64,000 nucleotides of DNA from positions 224,872,915 to 224,936,914 of the forward strand of contig CM035406.1 in NCBI GenBank assembly GCA_020310875.1, in the 5' to 3' direction. Position numbers and translations under genes: made by a program. The notes beneath the pieces were generated by a model. The model was not told the DNA's origin, did no database searches, and saw only the letters and a program-made list of their open reading frames with translations. The stretch is from Ceratopteris richardii. Lineage: Eukaryota; Streptophyta; Polypodiopsida; Polypodiales; Pteridaceae. Position 1 is the first letter of the stretch, and every line of letters starts with the position of its first letter. This document shows positions 10,941 to 23,870 of this stretch, one piece after another.

Positions 10941-13900
10941 CTACAGGGCATTACAAATGAGGCGGATAACATTATCATCACCCTCATGTGGGACCCATTT
11001 GGGTTTTAGCTTGTTGTTTTCGAGGAGATAGATACAGTGATGTCTAAACGGTGGTGATCTCTTGACACGGGAGATTCTTTTACCAAGTAGAAATAAGGAT
11101 TTCTCGATCGACCATTCCTTGGGAGTTTGGCCGAAATTGACGGCACAGCGCTCTCTCCAAATCTTCCAGAGAGCCTCACCTCTGATGGCATTCCATAGTC
11201 TTGATGAGCAACCGATCGCCTCACCCAACATCACTTGTTGCCAGTTGGTTTGACTCGTTAGTCTCAAAACGCGGTATACGTGATGCCAGATAACACGGGA
11301 CTTGGGGCAGTCGAAGAACAGGTGGGCTAAATCTTCGATGCATCGATGACAACGCTTGCACCATGGTGGCACACCACAGATTTTGTTAGCCCTTGCATTA
11401 GTCCAGATTCCCTTATGCAAGATCTGCCACATGAGAACGGACTTTTTGACCTCAATTAGGGGGTGCCAAAGAGACATGAATTTTAGCTCCCACCGAAGTT
11501 TGGTCCAGGTAAGGCACCACCTCTTGTTAAGGATGTGGTGAACATCCAAATCACCTTTGAAGTTTGGGATTTCGGAAAGCTTCTTACCATTGCTCCATTT
11601 GAGGCCTTCCGAGCAAGGAAGATCCTGACCGCAAAGAAGGCGGGTAGTTGAGCGGTCCCATGCTAAACACCTGCTTTGAAGGAGAGTCCATTCCTCGAAG
11701 GTAACACTAATTCTCGGATCCAAATCTTCAAACCTAATCCACTGGCTGGTCTCTTGTTTCCAGAGCTGTTTCCACTGTTTGAACCCCTTGTTCCATAACC
11801 GCCTTGCAGTTTGGAGGTTCCAAGATTCTACTCCCCTAATGCCACTGATCGGGAACCAAATAGAGTCATTTTGTCTTATGCCAGCTGCCCACTTCCAGTC
11901 ATCGCTGATTCTGATGAACTGTTTGGCTTTGTTCCAATTCTTCCATAAGGAACACACGAGGCTAGAGCCTTTAGGGCAGACCGGGTGGGGGGAGAACAAA
12001 AGGGATAGAATCCCTATGTCCCTCCAACCAGGGAGGCCGACGAAGGTAAAGTCTTCCGTGTTTCTGAAGATCAATTTAGCCCAAGAGGACTCCTTATTGC
12101 TCCAGGCCTTGATAAGCCATTTAGCCGCCAGCTTGTCAGCAAGACCAGCAATATCCAAGATTCCCAAGCCCCCTCAGTCTTTAGGGCTAATGCAAGTTTC
12201 CCACTTGATTTTGGGAACCCCCCTTCTGTTGGGGTCCCCAGTCCAAAGGAAGTTCCTGCAGATTCTTTCTACTTTGGCCAAGTCTTTCTCCTTAGGTCTC
12301 CAGCAAGAGATAAAGTAAATAATTGTAGACAACATGAAAGTGTTAATAACCATAGCACGTCCTGCCAGGTTGACTTGCATACCTTTCCACAGATTCAGCT
12401 TGGTATCCAACTTGGCCAGAACCCAGTTCCATCGTTGGTCCATTGAGATGTCGAAACCCATCGGAATGCCGAGAAGACGGAAGACTTGACCACTAGGGAT
12501 AACTTGACACCCCCGATCCACCAACAACTGGGGAGTAGGCCCGCTGATCGCTCTAAAAGCAGTTTTAGCATGGTTGATTTTTGAGCCTGACGCCACACAA
12601 AAGGTGTGGAGGCACCACCAAAATACCTCAATGCTGTTTATATCGTTATGCACAAAGGCATTCATGTCATCAGCAAAAAGTCTCACAACCATTTGGCCGT
12701 GATTTAGGGGTAAGGAGAGACCCTTGAGATTGCCAGCATCCAAGTGATGCTTTAATAGGCAGCTGAGCCCATTCGAGGCGATAGCGAATAGTAAAGGAGC
12801 AAGAGGGCAGCCTTGCCTAATGGATCTTTTTAAACGAATGGGTTCGAAGAGCATACCGTTGATGTTTATTCTAGTTGAAGCATTTCCAAGAAGAGTGGCA
12901 ACCATCTTCGTGAACTTTTGGCTGCAACCAAGGTCTTTCAATGATTGAAGAATAAAGTCCCATTCCAATCTGTCATACGCTTTGTCGAAGTCGATCTTAA
13001 TGAAAACTAGATCTTGAGCAGACTCCTCAGCAAAAGCAAGGCCTTCCCAAATGTCAATAATTGCTTCAAGTATAGATCTACCTTTGATAAACCCTTTTTG
13101 GTCCTCGCACAGCCATGACTTTAAATGACAGGAGATTCTGTTGGCGATAACTTTTGCAATTATCTTGTATCCAGTTTGGAGCATGGTAATCGGACGCCAG
13201 TTTTCAATTTTGTTTTTATCTCCCCGTTTATGGATTAACTTGATGACGCCATTATTCAGGCACTCAGGGAGGGCACCGAAGGAGAGAGCCTCTTGCCACA
13301 CGAGGCGCAGTGGGGTGGCCACCTGAAGTTTGAAGGACTTAAAAAATTCATTGGTAAGGCCATCTGGACCCGGACTTTTCCCATTGGGAAGGGCATCAAT
13401 AACCTCGATAATTTCATTCTCGGAGATGTTAGCATCCAGTAGAGCAATCAAGTTCTGTGGGACTCTGGTTTGAGCAACCCTTGAGATGGTTGCCATGGAG
13501 TCGCGCCTGTGGGGGGAAAGAGGAGTCGAGACCCCGAGAAGGTTGGTAAAATGTTCGACGATGATAGTTCTATTCTCCTCTTCTGTGCAACATTCAGTTC
13601 CGTTGTTATCGACCATTAGGGGGATGGATTCCCTAGCTTGTTTCCTTTTGAGGATGTTACACATCTCTTTCGTTGGTTTGTCTGCCTTCCCTGCCCACCA
13701 ATCTTTGAAGAAAATTTGGAGATTTTTCCTTTGGACCTCCTCCTCTAATCTTAGCCTACCCCTGATTTTCAAAAGATCCTGTTGGCATTGTAGTTTGCCT
13801 TTGTTCACCTCTTCTTCAAGCCGTGAGAGCCTCCGATACACCGTTTCTCTTCTTTTTTTTCGAATTCCTCTTATAGCCTTTTGGGTCCTGATTAGAATTT

Positions 13901-14765
13901 TACGAGTCCTTTCTACCGCGTTTCTCCAACACTTAGCCGGTTCATTACAGTAAGCAAAGGCTTCCTTCCAAACCTCAGAAATTTCCTGGTGGACGGAGGG
14001 GAGGGAGAAAGATGTCTGACAAGCGTGAAACCAAGGAGCTTTCTGGAGCATGCGAATCGGTTTGAAGGACAGAGTAATCGGATAGTGGTCTGAGATAGTG
14101 AGGTCCATGTGTTGGGAAACCGACGGGGTGCCCCACTGATGGATGGTGTTCTGATCGATGTAGCATCTATCAAGCCTTGCTTTCCTCAAAGAGTCCCCCG
14201 ACTGGAGATTAGACCAGGAGAACCCGTGTCTGTCTTTCACTTCGACTAGGTCGAGATGGAGCTTGATTTTATCCCAAATCTCTTTTTCCTGACCGCCAAT
14301 AATTTTTCCTTTGTTGTTCCATCGGTCCTCAGGAAACTCAACCATGTTGAAGTCCCCACAAATCAGGACATTGTGTGAGAGGGAGTCAAGGGAAGTCCAA
14401 GTATCCATTCTATCTGCTTCGCCATTAGGGGCATAGATTGAGACCACAGTGAACTGAAAGGGAGACCCGAAAGAGACCGCAATCCAGCGATGATTCCGAC
14501 CTTCAAAAGTCGAGGTCACATTGCTAGACAGGGCGTGACTGATACCGATAGATGCACCCCCTGTCCCTCTTGGGTGAGAAGTGGAGAACCAAAGGTGGTT
14601 CGGAGAGATACATTTAAGTCGTTTTTGTAGATCCTCTCCGTCGATTTTAATCTCTTGTAAGCAAATGAAGTCAGGGGCAGAGCACATGTCCCTGAACCAC
14701 TGGCGAAGAATCGAAGCTCTTGACGGGTCAGACAGACCCCTAACGTTTAGAGATGTGAATTTCAT
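10941..14765 (-). pseudogene. LINE ORF2: endonuclease and reverse transcriptase, one in-frame stop
   Basis: The ATG is at 14765-14763, overlapping the last base of the ORF1 stop. The frame runs about 1,274 residues with one TGA at 12176-12174, in the sequence ISPKD-stop-GGLGIL. The N-terminal apurinic-type endonuclease has SLNVRGLSD, CLQEIKI, ICGDFNM and SDHYPITLSF. Reverse transcriptase shows NWRPITML, GFIKGRSILEAI, IKIDFDKAYDRLEW, SIRQGCPLAPLLFAIA and the catalytic RLFADD. The C-terminus has a zf-RVT-like finger (ICGVPPWCKRCHRC, then HLFFDCP). No RNase H is evident. The enzyme nicks the target and copies the RNA there. The stop falls after the RT domain, before the finger. Confidence 0.95.
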
Positions 14766-14767
14766 TA
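14763..14767 (-). promoter_or_regulatory. Overlapping stop-start TAATG between LINE ORF1 and ORF2
   Basis: On the minus strand ORF1 ends with TAA (14767-14765), whose final A is also the first base of the ORF2 ATG (14765-14763). This pentamer arrangement is known from other LINEs, such as silkworm SART1, where ORF2 is made by termination followed by reinitiation. Here it is seen in the sequence; the mechanism is inferred. An alternative is an independent downstream start at another ATG. Confidence 0.8.
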
Positions 14768-16099
14768 ATGATGGTTGCCCTCTTTGAGGGGAGGGATCCA
14801 ATCTTTTTTCTTCTTGTGGTCTTCTTTTTTCTTCCCTACTTCTTTACTTAGGATCCTACTCTTGAGGGGGCTCTTCCAAGGCATGCCGGAAGGTTGTTTA
14901 CCTTTAAGCTTGGACTTTGGTTGTAGTAGTCTAGGGCAGCATACCGGGAGGGAAGGACCAAGAGCGGAGCTTTCGCTGTCTGGGTTGTCTTCGTTGCTGG
15001 TAGTGAAGCCTTCCTCTTTACTCGTGGTGTAGCCTTCTTGGTTATCTTCTTTGCTGGTAGAGCACCCAAGGGAATTAACAGTGGGGTCTTCTTCAAAGAG
15101 GTTGTCCCCTGGGAAGTCTAGCTCATTAATCTCTTTTTCTAGGTTACAGTATATGTTATTCGAGGGGGCAGCTGTCGAAGAATTCCTTGTTTTTGGTCTT
15201 CGAGGGCTAACTTTTCTCTTGCGTCTCACTTCAGTGAAGCCTTCTGAATCCGTCTCAGCAACGCGAGCTCCCTCTTCTTCCTCCAATGGAGGGGGATGAC
15301 CCCGAGTGTCGTCTTGGGGGAGAGGGTCTAGGGTCTCATCTGGTTTCAGTTTGTTTTTATTGGTATTTTTCTTCAGGGGGCAGTCTTTGATCCTGTGACC
15401 TTGAAGTCCGCACCAGAAGCACGCGTTTGGCAAATTCTTGTAAGTAACCTCTTGTGTCCAGGTCTTATCATCTCCACGGTTTATGGAGATCTTCGAGGGG
15501 AGGACTTGGTTCAGGTCTGTTTCAACGCAGATCTGAGGATGCCATCTGGCATTGAAAGAATGTTGAGCTCCATCGTAGATTAACCCCCCAACATCCTGCC
15601 TTGCGGCCATCGGGCGCCCGATCGGTGAGACGATTTCGCGGAGAAATCCATACATGAAGAACGGCAGATTGGGAAGCTCCACCCAAAGCGGGTAACGAAG
15701 GGGCTTTGATTTGTTCGGGACAAAGTCTGGGGTCCACTTAAAAAGGCAAAGGGTGGAACGGCCCACTTGCTAGGAGCCGGCCTGCAAGGCTTGAAAAGCC
15801 ATCTCTTCGTTCTCAAATACAAGAAGCAGGTGATTCGCCGGCAGGAATTGACATTTGGTCACAATTAAGCCTCGTGGGAACCACTCCTTACGAAGCCAAG
15901 TTCTCACACTATCAAGGGGGGGCCTGGGGCCAAACATTTGACCGATCAGGCAGGTTTTCTTCAGTTCTTCCTGCTTTGCCGCCACAGACTCCTTCAATAA
16001 AGAGACCTCTGGGGGCGCGACGTCCACTGGGACAGACTCCATCTCAAGGGGGGACACGGATTGAGGGGGAGCCACAAAGTCCAAAACTTCCTTCTCCAT
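14765..16099 (-). pseudogene. LINE ORF1: DUF4283-like RNA-binding protein with CCHC knuckle, one in-frame stop
   Basis: The first ATG of this frame is at 16099-16097; the frame is open a little further upstream to 16141. A TAG at 15772-15770 splits the protein after AFQALQAGS. Before it are WLRKEWFPRG and LLVFENEEMAFQAL; after it come CLFKWTPDF and LWVELPNLPFF, together the DUF4283-type domain of plant LINE first proteins. A zinc knuckle CFWCGLQGHRIKDC (CX2CX4HX4C) is at about 15380-15421, followed by a charged, serine-rich tail with KKKEDHKKKKDW near the end. Such proteins coat the LINE RNA. The stop TAA is at 14767-14765. A related fragment lies at 23510-23860. Confidence 0.92.
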
Positions 16100-17060
16100 A
16101 CACTGCTTGAGGCTCGAGTCTATTAAGTAAAGTGGACCCAAAAAAAGAAGTCTCCAAAGCTCCCAAGAGAGCGTAGGAGAGCCTCCAACGCGATTAAAGT
16201 GCAGAGCTAAAAAGCCTGCCGCGTGTAGTCCCGTCTTTACTTAAAAAGCATTGGAATTCCGCGAAGGCTTCCCAAGAAGAAGATCAAAGTAGGCCACCCA
16301 CTGTCTCGAGAGCACACAAGAACAAGGCCAAATCCAACCCTCTACAATGGCCCCTTTATCTTTTAGCTTTTCTTTTTTCTTTTCTTTTTCTTCTCTCTTT
16401 TTTTATTCTTAAGAATTAACTCTCCTTTCTCTAAAAAAAAAACTTTCTGCCCACCACGCGGACAAGACTCCCAAAAAGAAAAAAAAGAAACTCTGCCCCC
16501 CCCCCCCCCCCCCGCCTATCGCGATAGTCCCCCCCCCCCCGCCTGTCGCGATACGCCCCCCCTCCCCCCGCCTATCGCGATACCCCCCCCCCCCCCGCCT
16601 ATCGCGATACCCCCCCCCTCCGCCTGTCGCGATACCCCCCCCCCTCCCCCCCGCCTGACGCGATACCCCCCCCCCCCCCCCGCCTGTCGCGACACCTCCC
16701 GCCCCCGCCTGCCGCGATGCCTCCCCCCCCGCCCGGCGACGCCTGCTACAGCTCACTCCGTCTTTCCTGGGAGTTCACGAGGCCGTCGGACCTCTACCGC
16801 CAACTGCGACACCATTGTTCTACAGCTTTCTCTACAACGAGCCTTCTGTAATAAGGATCAACTTCAAAATGCTGCTGTCGATACGGAGATGCTTCTCCAG
16901 ACGATACGGAGATGCAGCTTCGTTACTGTGTAGCTTCGACGACACGACTCTCGCGAAGCAGGAGATGCTTCCTGTTTTTGTTTAGACCGCCATCTTGCCA
17001 GCGCTGAGCATCAGTGGAATCAGTTCTTTAGCACGTATCTATGCAACAGTTGACTGATCT
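16100..17060 (-). promoter_or_regulatory. LINE 5' untranslated region
   Basis: About 960 bases precede the first ORF1 ATG. LINE promoters are internal and normally lie in this region. It holds an A-rich stretch (T-rich on the plus strand near 16370-16430 read as CT runs), the G-rich tandem repeats at 16496-16735, and a tail with repeated cgatacggagatgc motifs at 16875-16915. I see no convincing TATA box. The element begins at the target duplication with no obvious loss, so it appears full length. Confidence 0.65.
16496..16735 (-). repeat. C/G-rich tandem repeat with TCGCGA core (LINE 5' UTR)
   Basis: Eight units of roughly 24-32 bp each hold a run of C on the plus strand (about 7 to 20) followed by gcctRtcgcgatac or a close variant. 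The cores start near 16515, 16541, 16569, 16597, 16621, 16651, 16682 and 16706. The core includes the palindrome TCGCGA in most units. On the LINE sense strand the unit is a G run, which could form G-quadruplexes. Confidence 0.9.
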
Positions 17061-17074
17061 GGATAGACATGTTT
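17061..17074. repeat. LINE target-site duplication, right copy
   Basis: GGATAGACATGTTT follows the 5' end of the LINE and continues into the host sequence (catagg), exactly as in the uninterrupted site at 43309-43322. Confidence 0.9.
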
Positions 17075-18060
17075 CATAGGATCACGCCGCACACAATAAT
17101 TGCCTATGCAGTTCTCCGACGCATTACTTATGGAAATGTCCAACTTCTGCGTATATACTCATCGCGTGCTCAATCATTTGAACATTTTTTACTATGCCTT
17201 GATTCTAAGAAAGTCACAGATATGGAAGAATATATGCATGGTTTCAACGGGAACCTTGAGATGCTTAATGATTTGTTAATGTAATCTTACATTATTGGAT
17301 ATGCTGGTCCACAACAAAACATAAGTCGGAATAGAAATTCGTAAAATTCTATCGAGTGAAGGTAGTAGGCACTTCGAACTCTGTGTATCACATTGAAGAT
17401 GTCTTCCACGGACTTCGAAAATGTCGAGTGTCTTCCAAAATTTTCATGCGTCCAGAACGGTTCTTTCAAAAGGGTATTTAAGATCCCGAAAAAAGGGAAA
17501 GAGTAAGATCCTCGTTACGTCTAAGAATGTATTTAGCTGAGCTGGACATCTTTCGCAATGATTCTACGATAGATGACCGTAGTGTGATTCTACGAAAAAT
17601 TGCAGGTCTTCCTCAGTGGAATCTACTTTGTATGAATCAAGAACGGTATTCAAATCGGATTTCTCTTCTTCAAGAAACGCGTAACATAAATTTGATGTTT
17701 GAGGATCAAGAAATCAAACTTCAAAGGGACAATAATGTTTTTGATGAAGCTCTCAAATAGGATTTGGCATGTTCAAGAAACGCATAATATTACGCCGACT
17801 ACAAGTCTCATAAGTCTCATATTTGTTCGAACACTTCTAAGTCTCATAATGTCTAAAACTGTGGTATGGCTGTTTCTTCTAAGGGTGATAGGGATAGTCT
17901 AAGAGCACATTGAAATGAACATATGCATCAAGCGGCGAGAGTGGAGCAGGCTTTTCGAGAAATTAGGATGAATGCCTTTTTTATCAGTTTCATTTGTGAA
18001 CAATTATTTCAGGTGAATCAGGCAGATTGTAAAATTTCTAGCAGATCATTTTCCACCTTT
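17075..18060 (+). pseudogene. Unidentified gene-like sequence, part 2 (left arm)
   Basis: Two fairly long readable frames occur: 17069-17284 (HRITPHTIIAYAVLRRITYG, then FEHFLLCLDSKKVTDMEEYM) and 17527-17760 (LAELDIFRNDSTIDDRSV, then LPQWNLLCMNQERYSNRISL and QEIKLQRDNNVFDEAL). Between them IEDVFxGLRKCRVSSKIFM and KKGKSKILVT are readable. The composition looks like a real protein, but I do not recognise a family. The right-arm copy (42320-43322) preserves the same frames with a few changes. It may be a host gene fragment or a non-standard ORF of an element. Confidence 0.5.
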
Positions 18061-18599
18061 GCATCCATTTAAAAAAGTTGGAATAGATACACTTTATGAT
18101 GAATTCCTTTGAAGACTTCCTCAATATTTACCTCTTGAGTATTTTCTTGAAAGCCAGCTGGTCGCTCTTTTAAGGATGTTCTCATTGTCACTCTATTTTC
18201 TAGATCAGCCCTTTGGCCTTTTTCTCTTTCCTTGATTGCATGTAGCTCCTCTCCATGTGCTGCTACAAGTTGCCTACCCCTAGTCATGATAGGTATTGTG
18301 GATGACAAAACTACATAAGATTATGGGGTCATACCTTCTTCTTTTGGAGACACTTCTACCACATGGATCAAAGCAAGGTGGTTGCAAGGAGAATCCCTTC
18401 TATAGTGATCCTTCACTTCAGGACAATGCTGACATGGAGGTGCTTTTTACGGGAAGAAATCATTTACCTTGTACATGACCATATTTGCCACAATAATAAC
18501 ACATAAGAGGCCTAGTATCACTAGGTATATCTTGATGATTGTCCTCTGTATTATGTATATTCGATGTACTAGAATAGAAGGTGTCAGGAACTTGATTGT

Positions 18600-18600
<1 letters not shown>
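18060..18600 (-). pseudogene. gypsy gag fragment with zinc knuckle (left arm)
   Basis: On the minus strand it matches the gag tail at 58740-59230 and the right-arm copy split by copia-beta. Shared pieces are a CCHC-like stretch (CYYCGKYGH), PPCQxC-EAKDHY, and a charged region with TRGRQLVAAHGEEL and REKGQRADLENR. The site acttc at 18352-18356 is continuous here. It is the empty counterpart of the copia-beta insertion at 35557-42010. Confidence 0.75.
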
Positions 18601-21004
<2,404 letters not shown>

Positions 21005-21509
21005 TATTGGAACATCAAGCTTACACTATGCTTGAGGTGGATTTGATCTACATCAAAAAATCTAAGGTTTGGATTATGCCAAAATATCCAATGAAGCATT
21101 CTTTTACCTATGCTCATTTATTGAATTTTTTGAAAGTTTTTTATGGATCGTTTACCATTGTAAACGTCTAGAGATTTGCACATGTAAACTAAGAAATCAG
21201 AGCTAAACTTCAACATATTTGCGGTGGTTGCTTTGCAATCAATGCATCAATCAATCACCTAAAAGTAGATCAAACTAGATGTTCACTTTTCATAGATTGT
21301 AGGAAAGTGAATTGATTCTCTTCAACAACCTTTACCACCTTTATTTGAACTCAAAGTCCACTTGTAGAAGTCATTGAGCACTTCAAGAGTCTTTATATGA
21401 GTCTATATAAAGACTTTAAAGCACTTGTACATTACATGGAAGCAATATACATACACTTGTGTCCATCATTGTCTTGCTCCTTCATTTTTCTATATCATCT
21501 TCGTCAACA
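21005..21509 (+). repeat. copia-alpha LTR fragment (first 505 bp)
   Basis: It starts TATTGGAACATC after gtttctttcaata, the same insertion junction found at 33104, 50207 and 62331 in reverse. Similarity to the LTR ends at tcaaca (21504-21509), where the inner end of the left arm lies. Beyond it an unrelated sequence begins (ccgcgaaaatg). Confidence 0.9.
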
Positions 21510-22920
21510 CCGCGAAAATGAAAGCCTCTACTTTGTAAATTATCCTAGAACAGTCGATCCGCGAAGTCACTACAATGTGAGTGTTTGATAGCATGTTGAT
21601 TATGCACACTCACAAGAGACATTAGATTTTTGGTTACCATTAACGATTGCCAAATTACGATGCACCATCAAGCATCGTGTGCATCCACCTGCCTTCATGT
21701 CATTGCCCCATAACGCACATAGAAACCCAAACAAACAAGATGGCAATGTTTGGATAAGTACCAGAAACAAGGTAATCCACGATCTAATCCCACACTCCCT
21801 TGCTTCAACGAACCAGTTGCATGCGGGTTGCATCATAGAAGTGGATGCATCAAAATAATTTTTTTCTACAGAAAGCGCAGAGTTTAAATTCATAAAAACT
21901 CATCCTAATTCGAGTATTCAAGATATCGAACAATAGATTTCAAAACTTCAATGTTAATGACATAAGAAGATGTAAATTCTGCAGGAAAGAAAATACGCGG
22001 AACGTGAAAATTAACTACTGGATGGATTGCAAAGCAGATATGTCCTTTAGATCAACTTGCCTTTGTTTCTCTCTGCGTCATGTGCGAAAACTATCGGAAG
22101 GAAGACCTTTTAATGTTCCTATATTTTTCTCTATTATTCCAATAACAAAGCTTTGCACGCATCAGCATTAACGATTCAATAGTAGTCCCGAAAGTAAGAA
22201 AGAATGGCTATATGTATCCGATGAAGAAATGGATGTGGCCAAACAGTCATGCAATCTGTCTCTTTCTTTTTCATCAACAGTTGCTCTCTGTTCATCAAAT
22301 CCCCCATTGAAAGAAAAGTGATGCCGCCTATATCCCTTTCTCTATGCCGGGCAAGTATCTCCAAAGCATCGAAATCATGCGCTGCCTGCCAGAAATCTTC
22401 TACCAATTGAATCCGGCCGATTCGGCCTGTAGAAATCCTCTCTTCACTTCAGGATACATGCCATGCAATAAGTTGTTTGCTACCAAAGCTAGCGGTTAAA
22501 AAAACCCTTCGTATAATCAATTGCATCTCTGGCAGCAAATCAGGCCAAGAAGTGTCTTTTGCATTTAATTCTACTTCTTTCTCTTCTGATACTTTGTGCT
22601 TTTGTGAATCTACATCCTTTAGAGATAGCTCTTTAGCTGACAAAAAAAGTGGAAACATCCAGAAAGTTACTGTGTGAAGGTAAATTTTGGTCCTCCAACT
22701 TTGACAAAAGCTTTGGCGTCTTATTATCAATTGACACAAAATTTTTCTGCATACCTGCCTAAGTCTCCCTATCACCATCATGAACTCCCTCAACACTTCT
22801 TGTATGCTTCAAAACCAGCGGTTGATTATTGCCCGAACAAAACCATTCATTTATACTGCGTTAAATTGTGGAATTAGTTTCTTCCAAATAGAAAAACACA
22901 TCCGAGAAAAGGAAGGCACC
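21510..22920 (-). pseudogene. Unidentified sequence with possible decayed coding frames
   Basis: The minus strand has readable stretches that are not low complexity: 21600-21893 (NWFVEARECGIRSWITLF, then LFGFLCALWGNDMKAGG and CTRCLMVHRNLAIVNG), 22449-22796 (SEEKEVELNAKDTSWPDLLP) and 22176-22406 (FWQAAHDFDALEILARHRER, then GGITFLSMGDLMNREQ). The last two are in different frames. They could be exons of a decayed host gene, with 22407-22448 as an intron or shift, but I recognise no family and cannot confirm splice sites. Chance is possible. Confidence 0.3.
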
Positions 22921-22943
22921 CCCCCCCCCCCCCCCCCCCCCCC
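22920..22943. repeat. Poly-C run
   Basis: An uninterrupted run of about 23 C follows gaaggcac, just before gtaaaacaag. No repeat context was recognised. Confidence 0.9.
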
Positions 22944-23509
22944 GTAAAACAAGTAGCTTGCAGCGACCTGTGCACCATGCAAGACCAGCGTGAATGGTGA
23001 ATTTCTTCACCGAGCTCTCAGAGATTCGACTCAACCTATCTGTTGAATTTTCATTTGGAGCTATATCCCACCAATTCAGTATATGGATTTTTCTTCCCCT
23101 TTATCCATCTCCATTTAGAAGGCCGCTTCAGTAATCCAGGTGTGTACCTCATCTGCTAAACATCTGAATGCACGAGAAAACGACCCATGGGTATGCCTCT
23201 TGTTGCGAATGGGTAGCTGCACCCCTCTAAGTTACACGTTGTGAACCCTATATCGAAATTTTATTTTATTCATGGAGAAGAAAATCTACATCCAGGAAAC
23301 TACCAACGTTTTCATTGACTCTAACATCCAATGTGAAAATTGTGGTGCTAGATACTTCATCTCCATATAGCCTCGCAATCATTGGGATGTTCCCATGGAG
23401 CAATACAAACATGATCAGGAGGTAAAATTGCTTTATTCTTCATAGCTTGCAACTCAAACTTTAACCATATTCATATCTTCTCATTTGAATCGATTTGATT
23501 ATTTATAGA

Positions 23510-23870
23510 GGTGCCACGATTGGGTGTCAATTCTCGACCACAATATGTTAGTGAAACAAGAAGATTTGAATAAGATTTGCCACGTTGGTTAGCTATCTGG
23601 ATATAAACCACCTCTTGAGTTCCTTCATCAATGGTTTAGAAGAGAATGGTTTCCTTATGGTCGCATTGTTGGGAAGTGCCACATTCAACTAGGTAACCGC
23701 CTTCTTTAAGTTTTTGAAAATAAGAAAATGGCCTTCCAAGCCCTTATCCTTTACTCTTTGGGTCCAACTCCTCAATCTTCTCTTCTTTCCTTATGGTTTC
23801 ATCAAGAGAATGCATAGCAAGTTTGTGCACCCTTAACCTTTAGGGCACATGCCGATTGCATGATCCATGA
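23510..23870 (+). pseudogene. LINE ORF1 (DUF4283-like) fragment
   Basis: The plus strand reads GYKPPLEFLHQWFRREWFPYG and, after a short gap, VFENKKMAFQAL. The full LINE has PRPPLDSVRTWLRKEWFPRG and LLVFENEEMAFQAL at the same spacing. A stop separates the two blocks. Upstream, CENCGARYFIS (about 23336-23368) may belong to the same relict. The copy is clearly more diverged than the LINE at 10799 and lacks ORF2. Confidence 0.75.

Larger units (their letters stand above)
10799..17060 (-). mobile_element. Nearly full-length L1-type LINE (6.26 kb)
   Basis: On the minus strand the element has a 5' region with G-rich tandem repeats, ORF1, ORF2 and a short 3' tail ending in an A run (13 T on the plus strand, 10796-10808, partly shared with the target copy). 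It is flanked by 14-bp direct repeats GGATAGACATGTTT at 10785-10798 and 17061-17074. The right arm holds the target once, at 43309-43322, without any insertion. Target duplication, poly-A tail and the two-ORF layout are the hallmarks of target-primed reverse transcription. Each ORF is broken by only one in-frame stop. Confidence 0.95.

Noticed and set aside
11779-12318. Plus-strand open frames across the LINE
   Set aside because: They are shadows of the ORF2 coding strand and have no domain.
21566-21580. CACTACAATG as the missing CACTA transposon end
   Set aside because: Only the first eight bases agree with the tip at 31106; the following sequence does not match.
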